Of a DNA stretch of 64,000 bases, positions 54,197 through 62,818 are shown piece by piece. Location: the NCBI RefSeq assembly GCF_900079725.1, contig NZ_LT599032.1:3480856-3544855 (forward strand), read 5' to 3'. The position numbers and the translations under genes are program-made. The notes beneath the pieces are model-generated. The model worked only from the letters and a program-made list of their open reading frames with translations. It did not search any database and was not told the origin of the DNA. This stretch comes from an uncultured Dysgonomonas sp. GTDB lineage: Bacteria; Bacteroidota; Bacteroidia; Bacteroidales; Dysgonomonadaceae. Positions within the stretch are counted from its first letter, which is position 1. The number at the start of each line of letters is the position of its first letter.

Positions 54197-56143
54197 TTAC
54201 CATCCCGGATTTTGCCAATCGTCTCCGGTAAGACTATACATTCTTGCTGCTTCAGCCATTGGTATCGGGGCTTTCAGATATTTGTTAGTATAACACAAAC
54301 GTTCTGATGAGCGCACAGTCTTTCTTTTATATGTATAATGAGAAAATGAACCATCTTTTTCGTGCCTCGTTATTTCCATAGCTGTAAGCCATTTATCTGT
54401 ATCCTTGAGGTCTCCTTCAGGTTTTTGCCATCTGCGGACATCAAAAAAACGATGAGGCTCCAGGGCCAGTTCAATACGCCTTTCATGCCTTATTCTCCGA
54501 ATTAATTCTTCTTTATTATTTATCAAACCGGCAGGCAATGGAGGCATATTCACCCTGTCTCTTATTTCGTTTACCAATTGGTAAGCTTCTTGCAAATGAC
54601 CTGCCTCTGCTGCGGTTTCGGCGCAATTCAGTATAATTTCACCAAGTCGGTACAGTTTTTCGGCAGGCCCTTCGATAGGTTGGTTTTCTCCGGCATTAGG
54701 ATGAAGATATTTACGATTATAGTACCCTGTCCGCGTTCTTGTGCGGGAGGTTTCATGAATTCCAGTCATTGGTTCCCCTACCCATGTGGAAATAATACGA
54801 GTGCGATATACAGGCCCGTTTCCATTGGGGTCTAAATTGTAATTATCCTTACATTCCGGTGTTTCTGTATGATTCCATTTGCAAGTTCTTTTTGACCCAT
54901 TATAATGGATCGATGAGTAAAAACGGGGATCTCGGTTTGCATACGGATTCTCAGGATTGTACATCGTATTATTCGTATTATAGTTAGGCTGAAGATGTTT
55001 TTCATCCAGGTAAGGTTTTTCCAGTTTCAGAACAGTTTCTCCATCCGTCGTTTCATAGGCATCTACCAATTCCTGAGTAGGCACAGAACCGGCTTTCCTA
55101 TCAGCTTGGCAGCCAATGCCATCATACTCAAACGCCTTACCTGTAGTAGCCCAACTCGAGTATATGGTTTCTTTATCTACCGGATTTGTCGTATATCCAT
55201 AATCCTGAGTAAAATATTCATTCATCAGCGCCGAATACTTGTTCGGTAAATGTGCCTGATTCTGAGGGTTATCGTCATCGTTCGCATATATATCGGGATA
55301 ATTTATTTTCTTATATAATTCATATCCGTTATCCCTCAAGTTTTTGAGTGCCGTTTTATTTATCTGATATGCTTTTTCCCATAAGTCTTGCCCGTCGTTA
55401 TATAATGGACTGGCTGCGTACAACATTATCCGTGACTTGATGGCCTCTGCTGTGGCTTTGGTTAGCCGGGCTTTTTCGGTCGGGCTGGTTATGCGCCAAG
55501 GCAGTTCTGCCGTGTTAAGAGCAAAATCACAGTCTTCCAAGATAAAATCTACAACTTCGTGATAAGATGGTTTCTGTACTTGCGTAAAGTCATCTTCATA
55601 ATTGAAAGGTTCTCTCATTATAGGTAAGCCTGTGCCAAACCATTTCAATAATTCTGCATAATAGTATGCCCTAATCAGGTGAGCTTCAGCTCTCCATCTA
55701 TTTCTTTCGGCCTCAGTTTTCACATTTGCACTACCTATTCGCTGAATGAATACACTACAGTAGTAAATACATTCATAAAAACGCGAATACTGCTGATTAT
55801 CCCTGAAGTCATATTTATGACTTGTCATAGGATAGCTTTCGGCACTTGCATCACCATTTGCCATAGATGCCGAAACACCGTAATGATATGCTATATCATC
55901 ATTATCCCAGGCGTCGTCGCAAGTAGATACCGGTCCTCTGGATTGCCACGGCCAGTTCATCCCTCCTATTGGAATATATAAATAACAGCTATTCAGATAA
56001 GCGCTCGTCTTGAAGTGATCGGAGAATATTTCATCCAGGCTTATTTTCCCATCCGGAGCCTGATCCAATGTATCATTGCATGATATCTGAAGGAAGAGAA
56101 CTACGGTGATTATAACCAATATTGATTTATTTAAAAGTTTCAT
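54197..56143 (-). CDS. SusD/RagB-family glycan-binding lipoprotein (first of the PUL)
   Basis: A 648-residue lipoprotein with lipobox LQISC. SusD features are SLDEIFSDHFKTSAYLNSCY, RWRAEAHLIRAYYYAELLKWFG, YRLGEIILNCAETAAEAG, LVNEIRDRVNMPPLP and RIELALEPHRFFDVRRW. It binds glycan at the surface and feeds the SusC upstream. The gene ends in GDDWQNPGW, close to the NWQNPGWDY end of the second SusD, so the pair probably arose by duplication. It is separated from susC1 by a 102-base gap holding repeat copy B. Confidence 0.95.
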   Translation of the reverse strand: MKLLNKSILVIITVVLFLQISCNDTLDQAPDGKISLDEIFSDHFKTSAYLNSCYLYIPIGGMNWPWQSRGPVSTCDDAWDNDDIAYHYGVSASMANGDASAESYPMTSHKYDFRDNQQYSRFYECIYYCSVFIQRIGSANVKTEAERNRWRAEAHLIRAYYYAELLKWFGTGLPIMREPFNYEDDFTQVQKPSYHEVVDFILEDCDFALNTAELPWRITSPTEKARLTKATAEAIKSRIMLYAASPLYNDGQDLWEKAYQINKTALKNLRDNGYELYKKINYPDIYANDDDNPQNQAHLPNKYSALMNEYFTQDYGYTTNPVDKETIYSSWATTGKAFEYDGIGCQADRKAGSVPTQELVDAYETTDGETVLKLEKPYLDEKHLQPNYNTNNTMYNPENPYANRDPRFYSSIHYNGSKRTCKWNHTETPECKDNYNLDPNGNGPVYRTRIISTWVGEPMTGIHETSRTRTRTGYYNRKYLHPNAGENQPIEGPAEKLYRLGEIILNCAETAAEAGHLQEAYQLVNEIRDRVNMPPLPAGLINNKEELIRRIRHERRIELALEPHRFFDVRRWQKPEGDLKDTDKWLTAMEITRHEKDGSFSHYTYKRKTVRSSERLCYTNKYLKAPIPMAEAARMYSLTGDDWQNPGW

Positions 56144-56151
56144 ATCTTATC

Positions 56152-56250
56152 AATTTAAGGTCTCTGACCTATTTATTACTTTTGTATCTGCAACAGGAAT
56201 AGCCGGTTATGGTTAAACAATGTTGCATTAAATACTTCCTTTTACCTAAA
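56152..56250. repeat. Dispersed intergenic repeat, copy B (overlaps end of susC1)
   Basis: AATTTAAGGTCTCTGACCTA, then TTATTACTTTTGTATC, AATAGCCGGTTA and TTGCATTAAATACTTCCTTTT. It is the most complete copy and links the palindrome-bearing copies (A and C) with copy D. It fills the spacer between susC1 and susD1. Confidence 0.6.
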
Positions 56251-59200
56251 ATGTAACATTAAGTCCGAAGCCCATCAATTTCGTTATAGGGTATCTTGTC
56301 GGATTTGTTTTCTCCGGATCCTGATGTTCCAGATTCAGCTTATCCCAGAGAAATAAATTTTGTCCTGTCACATAAATCCTAAGATTGTTTATTCCCACTT
56401 TTTTTAATGATCCTTTTGGAAGTGTATAGCCAAATTCAAGGTTCTTAAGGCGGATAAACGACCTGTTCTGTAAAAAGAATTCATTCGGTACATGGTTTGC
56501 ATTCGGTGTTGTACTCAGAGTAGGATAAGTAATCTTCTCTCCATTATTGAAACGTTCCTGTGTCCATGCATTTTTATGATAGGTATAATAAGAACCCTCG
56601 CCATCATATTCATAAATACCAAGACCATCCCAAATAGTAGAGTATTTTCCTATACCGGAAAAGAAAACAGATAAGTCGAATCCTTTATAACTTAGATTAA
56701 TTCCTAAGCCGTAAGTAAGTCCCGGAATACTGGAGTCACCTATTGGTGCATAATCCTTATCATCTATATTATTATCTCCATTCATATCTATATATTTCAA
56801 ATCGCCCGGACGGGGAGATGCTCCAACATTATACGACAAACCACTATTGTCTATCTCATCCTGAGATGTCCAAAATCCCTTTCCCGGAGAATCCCAATCT
56901 ACCTTAAGCCCCCATGACTGCCCGATAGGGTAGCCGGTTTGCCTGTATTTGTAGGCATAAGCTTCGCCCAATCCAGCTTCGTCTATAAAGGTTATCGTAT
57001 TCTTGTTTGTAGCAATATTCCCTTGCAACCTGATACGGAAATCCGGGGTTATTTGCTTATTATAAGTCAGCTCCAGCTCCAGGCCTTTATTCTTTATTAC
57101 ACCCATATTCACTTTAGGTAATACACCTAATGGCAAGCCTTGAAATATAGGAACAGTGCCTCTGGTTATTAGTATCTTGTCTCTTTTCTCATGGAAATAA
57201 TCAAAAGATCCATTCAAATCTTTAAATAATTGAAAATCCATACCAATATTAAATTTATCCGCGACCTCCCATTGTAGTTTAGAATTACCGAGCAATACCA
57301 TATTTACTTTCTGCCCAAGTCCCAATCCTTCTATATTCGTTTCCCGGCCTCCTAGTATAATATTATCCTGATATAGGAAACGCGAGCCTCCCAGTTTGTC
57401 ATTTCCTACCCGTCCATATGACCCCCTGAACTTCAGATATGTCAAGTATTTTTCATCGCTTAAGAAACTTTCGTTTGTAACAACCCATCCGGCTGAAAAT
57501 GCAGGAAATGTGCCATAGCGGTTTGATGGGGCAAACTGTTCCGAACCATTGTATCCTATATTGAATTCGGCAAAATAGCGGCTTTTATAATTATATGTTG
57601 CACGGGCAGCAAACCCCAAAACATTATATGGTATCTCAGCACCTTCACTTTCCCAATAGTCTCGTTGGACATTGAATAAACCTCCTACGCTGTGATCTCC
57701 AAAGCGCCTGTTATAATTTATAGAAGCCTGAGCATTGATCTGATATCTGGTCGACTTCCATCTGGACAATGCCATGGCTCTTTCATAGGAGTCTTTTTTA
57801 GAGAACATAATACGATCGTTCTCATAATCAGCTACTGCTGTATATTGGATTTCGTCAACTTGGCCCAACAATGAATTTGTAGGATATGAGTCAAAGGAGA
57901 CCATTCCTTTTGCAACCAACCCCTTGGTTATTATTTCACTCAGATCCATTTCCAGTTCAAATGAGGTATTCAGATTTGTGCGTGTGTAGACATAATATCC
58001 TTTCCTGTTTATATCTGCAAATCCAGACCGATCTCCTACCGATGGATGAATAACGGCATCGCCGGGCACATCAGGGTTAACACCACTAATTGTAGTAGGT
58101 CCCATCATCGTAGGATTGAGCCGGAATGTTTCTTGCATCATACCTCGCAATAAAGTTTCGGTATTGGGATATGGATAAAAATTAGGAGAGTTTTGTTTTT
58201 CTATATAGGTTCCTATATTAAATCGGGCTTTCAACCAACTCGACATTTTGTAATCCATATTTGCCCTGAAACTCCATCTATCAAGTTTCAATGACGGGTC
58301 GTATCCCAATTTCGACTTGGGCTCTGTATTAAAATGCCCTCCCTGTTTAAGATACCCGATATTAATAAAATACAGCACGTTATCTGTACCTCCCTGTGCA
58401 TTTGCATTTATACGTGTTTCCGGAGCCGTATCTTTAAAATATTCGCCATAATAATAATGATTCGGATACAGATAATTCCGATAAGCAGCCTGTTGTGCAT
58501 AGTCAGGATCATTAGAGTCTAGTCCGAACAAGGGGTTTTCAAACTTCGCTCTTATCTCGGGAGAAAAGGCTGCAGGCTGTCCATCGTTGGTTAATGCCTC
58601 GTTTCTCATATCTATATATTCCAAATTGGATATTCGTGCAGGCTTACGAGTAAATGAGGTATATACCTGTGAAGCAGAGACTGACAATTGGGCTTTGCCA
58701 GCCACACCCCTTTTCGTAGTGACAATGATCACTCCATTAGCCCCTCTCACTCCAAATACAGCTGTTGCGGAAGCATCTTTCAAAACACTCACGCTTTCAA
58801 CTTCGGTTACATCAAGGGTACGAAGATCGCGTGGAACTCCGTCAACTAAGATTAATGGGGATGAACCGTTGACTGTAGCTGCCCCACGCAGATAAATCTC
58901 AGCATCATCCAGACCAGGCATTCCGCCTCCCGATTGGGTAGAACTTAAACCTGTGATACGCCCCTGTAATGCGTTACCAAAGCTTGTTACCGAGCTTTTG
59001 GTCAGATCTTCGGAGGTTACAGTAGATATAGCGCCTGTAATAGATACCTTTGTCTGGGTTCCGTAAGCCACCGTAACAACTACATCATCAAGAGACGATA
59101 TATCTTCTTCTAAGGAAAGTATAATTTCAGTTTTTCCTTCGATACTTATTCTCCGGGTCTTAAAGCCAATATAAGAGAATACGAGTTCAGTGTCGGGCTT

Positions 59201-59743
59201 ACCGGCATAAATAACAAAACGCCCGTCTTCATCAGTAAATGTTCCGTTCTGCGTATTATTTTCCTTAATAGTCACTCCAATCAAGGGTTCTTTCTGCTTA
59301 TTTGTAACTCTTCCGACAACTTTTGTCTTCGATTGTTGCTCTTCTTCCGAAGCAGCAGACTTTGTTTTTTCTTCTTTTTTTCTGTAGACAGTAATCTGCC
59401 TTCCTATAACTGTATAAGACAGTTGCCTATCTTTCATGGCTATTTCTAAGATCTCGAAAATGTTCCCATTTTCGAGATTAACCGAAATTTTTTCAGATAA
59501 TTCTGGTCTTACATTGTCAACTATAAGAAAAACATAATCGCTCTTGTTTTCTATTTCCGAGAAAAGCCGAGCAAGTGTCACATTCTTTAAGTCGACAGAT
59601 AACTTCACTTGTTGAGAGTATGAGTCATTTGCATACAATGAAAACACACAAGTGAAAAATAAAAATAGCGTGATTTTCATAATTTTTACAATTCGATCGC
59701 AATTTAATTGGGTAATTCGATCAAAGACATTACTTTGTTTCAT
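56246..59743 (-). CDS. SusC/RagA TonB-dependent transporter with STN signalling domain
   Basis: A 1165-residue outer-membrane transporter. After the signal segment (MKITLFLFFTCVFSLYANDSYSQ, about 22-45) comes an STN domain (VKLSVDLKNVTLARLFSEIE, about 46-120), then a carboxypeptidase-regulatory-like domain (VVGRVTNKQKEPLIGVTIKE, about 140-215), a plug with VVVTVAYGTQTK, LILVDGVPR, VESVSVLKDASATAVFGVRG and ANGVIIVTTKRG, and the beta-barrel with a terminal Phe (FGLNVTF). STN domains of FecA-type proteins touch FecR in the periplasm, so this protein probably both imports glycan and reports its presence to the FecR/sigma pair upstream. Confidence 0.96.
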   Translation of the reverse strand: MKQSNVFDRITQLNCDRIVKIMKITLFLFFTCVFSLYANDSYSQQVKLSVDLKNVTLARLFSEIENKSDYVFLIVDNVRPELSEKISVNLENGNIFEILEIAMKDRQLSYTVIGRQITVYRKKEEKTKSAASEEEQQSKTKVVGRVTNKQKEPLIGVTIKENNTQNGTFTDEDGRFVIYAGKPDTELVFSYIGFKTRRISIEGKTEIILSLEEDISSLDDVVVTVAYGTQTKVSITGAISTVTSEDLTKSSVTSFGNALQGRITGLSSTQSGGGMPGLDDAEIYLRGAATVNGSSPLILVDGVPRDLRTLDVTEVESVSVLKDASATAVFGVRGANGVIIVTTKRGVAGKAQLSVSASQVYTSFTRKPARISNLEYIDMRNEALTNDGQPAAFSPEIRAKFENPLFGLDSNDPDYAQQAAYRNYLYPNHYYYGEYFKDTAPETRINANAQGGTDNVLYFINIGYLKQGGHFNTEPKSKLGYDPSLKLDRWSFRANMDYKMSSWLKARFNIGTYIEKQNSPNFYPYPNTETLLRGMMQETFRLNPTMMGPTTISGVNPDVPGDAVIHPSVGDRSGFADINRKGYYVYTRTNLNTSFELEMDLSEIITKGLVAKGMVSFDSYPTNSLLGQVDEIQYTAVADYENDRIMFSKKDSYERAMALSRWKSTRYQINAQASINYNRRFGDHSVGGLFNVQRDYWESEGAEIPYNVLGFAARATYNYKSRYFAEFNIGYNGSEQFAPSNRYGTFPAFSAGWVVTNESFLSDEKYLTYLKFRGSYGRVGNDKLGGSRFLYQDNIILGGRETNIEGLGLGQKVNMVLLGNSKLQWEVADKFNIGMDFQLFKDLNGSFDYFHEKRDKILITRGTVPIFQGLPLGVLPKVNMGVIKNKGLELELTYNKQITPDFRIRLQGNIATNKNTITFIDEAGLGEAYAYKYRQTGYPIGQSWGLKVDWDSPGKGFWTSQDEIDNSGLSYNVGASPRPGDLKYIDMNGDNNIDDKDYAPIGDSSIPGLTYGLGINLSYKGFDLSVFFSGIGKYSTIWDGLGIYEYDGEGSYYTYHKNAWTQERFNNGEKITYPTLSTTPNANHVPNEFFLQNRSFIRLKNLEFGYTLPKGSLKKVGINNLRIYVTGQNLFLWDKLNLEHQDPEKTNPTRYPITKLMGFGLNVTF

Positions 59744-59799
59744 AAATTTGTAAATGATTTTGGTTTACAATATTCTTTGAATGTGTAAATTAGACTTAT

Positions 59800-59830
59800 A
59801 ATCGGATGGTACTGGACCTACCGTCCGATT
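59800..59830. terminator. Hairpin between fecR and susC1
   Basis: AATCGGATGGTA and TACCGTCCGATT pair over 12 bases with one G-T, around a 7-base loop. The long T tract follows only on the plus strand; on the minus strand (direction of the genes) it is followed by ATTATAAG. It could act as a processing or attenuation site that separates regulatory from structural genes. Confidence 0.5.
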
Positions 59831-59882
59831 ATTTTTTTCATCGTAGTTAGTTTTTCATTATTAGATATTCTTCATAGGCACT

Positions 59883-61067
59883 TTATTTTATATTATTTAT
59901 ATGAATTATATTCTCATCTCTGCTATACGTAATTGGGACTAATACAGAGATAGCAGTCATTACACTATCTATATTCTGATCTAAAATAAACTTTCCGGTA
60001 CAAGTTGTTTCGGATAAATCCAATGACCCAATATTGGTGAACTTTATGTTATAATATTTCCCTATTTTATTCAAAATATCAGCTAAAGAAGCATTCTTGA
60101 GGTTCAATATTCCATCTTTCCAACTGATATATTCTGAGGCATTTACATGATACTTGTCTATATTCCCCGTTTCCAGAACAATCATATCATTGGGTTTCAT
60201 CTCTAAGGATTTGTGACCGGGAACATCTACTTTGACAATCCCGTCAACAAGGACAACCGATTTGACAGGCTCGTCGTCATACGCCGAAATATTAAATTTA
60301 GTTCCAACCACTTGTACATCAAACTGTGATGTATGCACATAGAAAGGCTTCTTCGGATTTTTTGCAACATCAATATATATTTCGCCCCGTACGCTTATAT
60401 CTCTTGTCTTCCCTTCAAATGTAGATGGGAATTCCAATTCTGTTCCCGAATTCAGCCAGACTTTGGTTCCGTCTGCCAAAATTATAGAAGAACGCTTTCC
60501 GTATGGTACAACAATTTTATTTATAGCTTTAGGCAGTAGGGATATATCATCAATGCTATGTCCATCTTTATCAAGAATTGTGGCTTTACCGCTCTCATCT
60601 AATTTTATTTCAACATCTTCTGATAATGCCCTTGATACACTAGCATTAATAAACTGAATATCTTTGCTGTCCTGGGCTTCACCTATAATTGATGTTTCAA
60701 TAATGGGATTTATATTATGCTTTTTATTGTAAATAAATAGGCTTGACGTAATCAATATAAGAAGGCACGCAGCAGAGGCAGCATAATATTGCAATCTTTT
60801 TATTTTGTGTTTTCGTAGTACAGTATCTTTTCTAATATTTCTTAATAGTGCTTCACTTTGTATATCTGATAGAATATAATTATTAAACCGTACAGACCTA
60901 AAGACTTCTACGGCCTTAGCTAAAGCATCTTCGTCTTCCGGTTTTTTTATTTTGTAATCATCCCAGAAATGGTTCAATTCTTCAGTTTGCAGGACTTGCC
61001 ACTTTATGAACTTATCATCATTCAGAAAATCTTTATAGGTAGATTTACGATTATTTAGGTTTGTCAT
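59883..61067 (-). CDS. FecR-family anti-sigma factor
   Basis: A 394-residue inner-membrane protein. A cytoplasmic N-terminal part (1-88) precedes one membrane segment (about 90-108); the periplasmic part holds the FecR domain (VPYGKRSSIILADGTKVWLN, ELEFPSTFEGKTRDISVRGE, PFYVHTSQFDVQVVGTKFNI) and a C-terminal DUF4974-type domain (LKNASLADILNKIGKYYNI), which resembles STN. It would hold the sigma factor inactive and receive the signal from SusC1. It lies 94 bases after the sigma gene. Confidence 0.95.
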   Translation of the reverse strand: MTNLNNRKSTYKDFLNDDKFIKWQVLQTEELNHFWDDYKIKKPEDEDALAKAVEVFRSVRFNNYILSDIQSEALLRNIRKDTVLRKHKIKRLQYYAASAACLLILITSSLFIYNKKHNINPIIETSIIGEAQDSKDIQFINASVSRALSEDVEIKLDESGKATILDKDGHSIDDISLLPKAINKIVVPYGKRSSIILADGTKVWLNSGTELEFPSTFEGKTRDISVRGEIYIDVAKNPKKPFYVHTSQFDVQVVGTKFNISAYDDEPVKSVVLVDGIVKVDVPGHKSLEMKPNDMIVLETGNIDKYHVNASEYISWKDGILNLKNASLADILNKIGKYYNIKFTNIGSLDLSETTCTGKFILDQNIDSVMTAISVLVPITYSRDENIIHINNIK

Positions 61068-61161
61068 TTATGATATAATTTAAGGCATTATACACAGTTT
61101 ATATCATTATGACGATTGGATGGAAGAATTGTCTACACGTTTTGTGATTTTTTTTGAAATT

Positions 61162-61752
61162 CTACAAACTTTTGAGAAAAGATGCAGATAAAAGGATGAA
61201 AAAAATCTTTTTCTCATCTCCATTTAAGTTCCGCAATCTTTCCATTGCTCTGAATACGAGCATTCTCGCCGACTTAGGTGTCATATTTAAAAGAAGTGCG
61301 ATTTCGTCATAATTCATTTCCTGTATATAACGCAAGTAAATGCCCTCTTTTTGCCGATCGGTTAAACAGCTCATCAAAGATTCGACCTTCTCTGTTATTA
61401 TTTTCTTATCTTCTTCATCAATAATAGGATCGACGACAGATACTTCAATATCGAACGGAATTGAAGTTATGGATACGTTTTCTATAAACTTATTTTTCTT
61501 GTATATATCAAATAACCGATGCTTTAGACTTTTAAAAAGATAATATTTTACATTTTCTATCTTGATTATATTCTCTTTGCTAAGATTATATAGCTTGCAA
61601 AATACATCGTGTATAGCATCCATACATATATCTTCGGCAAACCCAAGACTTATCCCGTATCTATACAAGCTATTTACATAGCTCTGATATAAAAGGCCGG
61701 AGTCCGGATCGGTTCCATCAATAAATTTTTTAAGCGAAGATATGTCTGACAT
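61162..61752 (-). CDS. ECF RNA polymerase sigma factor (FecI-like)
   Basis: A 196-residue sigma-70 family protein of the ECF type found with FecR in Bacteroidota. Region 2 is in LLYQSYVNSLYRYGISLGFA to SLKHRLFDIYKK, and region 4 is CLTDRQKEGIYLRYIQEM, NYDEIALLLNMTPKSARMLV with the helix-turn-helix. Regions 1 and 3 are absent. It is the first gene of the PUL order and would direct transcription of the susCD genes. Confidence 0.95.
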   Translation of the reverse strand: MSDISSLKKFIDGTDPDSGLLYQSYVNSLYRYGISLGFAEDICMDAIHDVFCKLYNLSKENIIKIENVKYYLFKSLKHRLFDIYKKNKFIENVSITSIPFDIEVSVVDPIIDEEDKKIITEKVESLMSCLTDRQKEGIYLRYIQEMNYDEIALLLNMTPKSARMLVFRAMERLRNLNGDEKKIFFILLSASFLKSL

Positions 61753-61887
61753 AGATCAGATAGAAGGTGTTAACGTTAAGTATATTGTTTTAGCTAAAAT
61801 TACAAGTGCAATGTAATAAATATTTAATCAATTGAATATTATTATTAGGATAAAAGTTGGAAAGTTATGGTTAATTGCTTTTTATCT

Positions 61888-62234
61888 CTACCATGTACCA
61901 CATTTCCAGTAAAATGAGAAAATCGAAGGTATTTCGTCCGTACCAACGAGCATTGTTTTGTGCTTATTTTTATAGAGCTTTGAGATATGCATTATGAGCA
62001 CTTTTCCATATTCTTGTCTATGAAATTGTGGATAAACAGCTATGTTTTTCAACTCGCATGTATTATTATCTACGTGAGCAACAACACAAACAGCCTTTAG
62101 GTCTTCATTATATAAGGCAAACAAATCGCCCTGCTCCAAATAATGCTCAATCATATTTTCCTGTTCATCGCCCAAGAGTAATAAACCAAAAACTCTTTCT
62201 TATTTTCCGAGATTTGTTTAATAGTCATTTTCAT
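61888..62234 (-). pseudogene. GNAT-family N-acetyltransferase, broken
   Basis: From the ATG at 62234 the frame reads MKMTIKQISENKKEFLV, then shifts near 62195 and continues in another frame with LLLLGDEQENMIEHYLEQGDLFALYNEDLKAVCVVAH and KNIAVYPQFHRQEYGKVLIM (acetyl-CoA site: Q-x-x-E-Y-G-K, where RxxGxG is the usual form). The last part (FYWKCGTW) stops short of the usual family end. Both an early frameshift and a truncated C-terminus point to a pseudogene. It lies between the PUL and mobile genes. Confidence 0.7.
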
Positions 62235-62355
62235 TGCTGTCCCATTAAAATCTAAAATCGCTCTTTGATATATTTGAAATTTAGTTAGTTACATCGGTTT
62301 TTTCGAGCACGACGATTTCAATTTATACGTTCGTAGCTGATAATAATCGGCTGCG

Positions 62356-62616
62356 ATGAATAAAGATAAATATGTGTTTGCTCAATTAATCTCATTTCTG
62401 AATGAAGATAAATTTAGGCGTATAGTCAACAAGTATCAGGGTAATCGTTATGTAAAACACTTCACTTGTTGGAATCAACTGCTTGCCTTGATGTTTGGTC
62501 AACTATCCAATCGTGTAAGTCTTCGAGATTTGATTGTCGCTCTTACTGCTCACCATTCCAAGTGTTATCATTTAGAAATGGGTAATGGCGGTACAGGCAA
62601 TGGTACAGCTAAGTAA
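62356..62616 (+). pseudogene. IS4-family (DUF4372-type) transposase, N-terminal fragment
   Basis: The first 75 or so residues match the DUF4372 N-terminal domain of Bacteroidota IS4-type transposases: MNKDKYVFAQLISFLNEDKF, RYVKHFTCWNQLLALMFGQL, RDLIVALTAHHSKCYHLEMG. It then ends in an unrelated GNGGTGNGTAK and a stop. The catalytic DDE part is absent, so it is a remnant left by deletion or by a later insertion. Confidence 0.75.
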
Positions 62617-62701
62617 GGAGAATTATTCAATTAATTATTAATCACTAATATAAACGACAATCGTTATCAACTACTGAGATGTAATTTCTAACTTGTATCA
62701 A

Positions 62702-62757
62702 TAAAAACGACGGCTTTACCTGCTGAATACATTGGTAATTAGCCGTCGTTTTTTATT
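62702..62757. terminator. Terminator after the mob gene
   Basis: ACGACGGCT and AGCCGTCGT form a perfect 9-base stem extended inward by TTACC/GGTAA, with A and T runs outside on both sides. It is 62 bases past the relaxase stop on the minus strand. Confidence 0.85.
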
Positions 62758-62818
62758 ATTTTACACAAACTGCTTTCAGCTTCAGATAATTATAAAGTTA
62801 TTGAGGATGTGCTTGTGT

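Noticed and set aside
62235-62355. Left end of the IS4-type element
   Set aside because: Leader sequence before the fragment may contain the IS end, but no inverted partner is visible in the window, so no boundary can be set.
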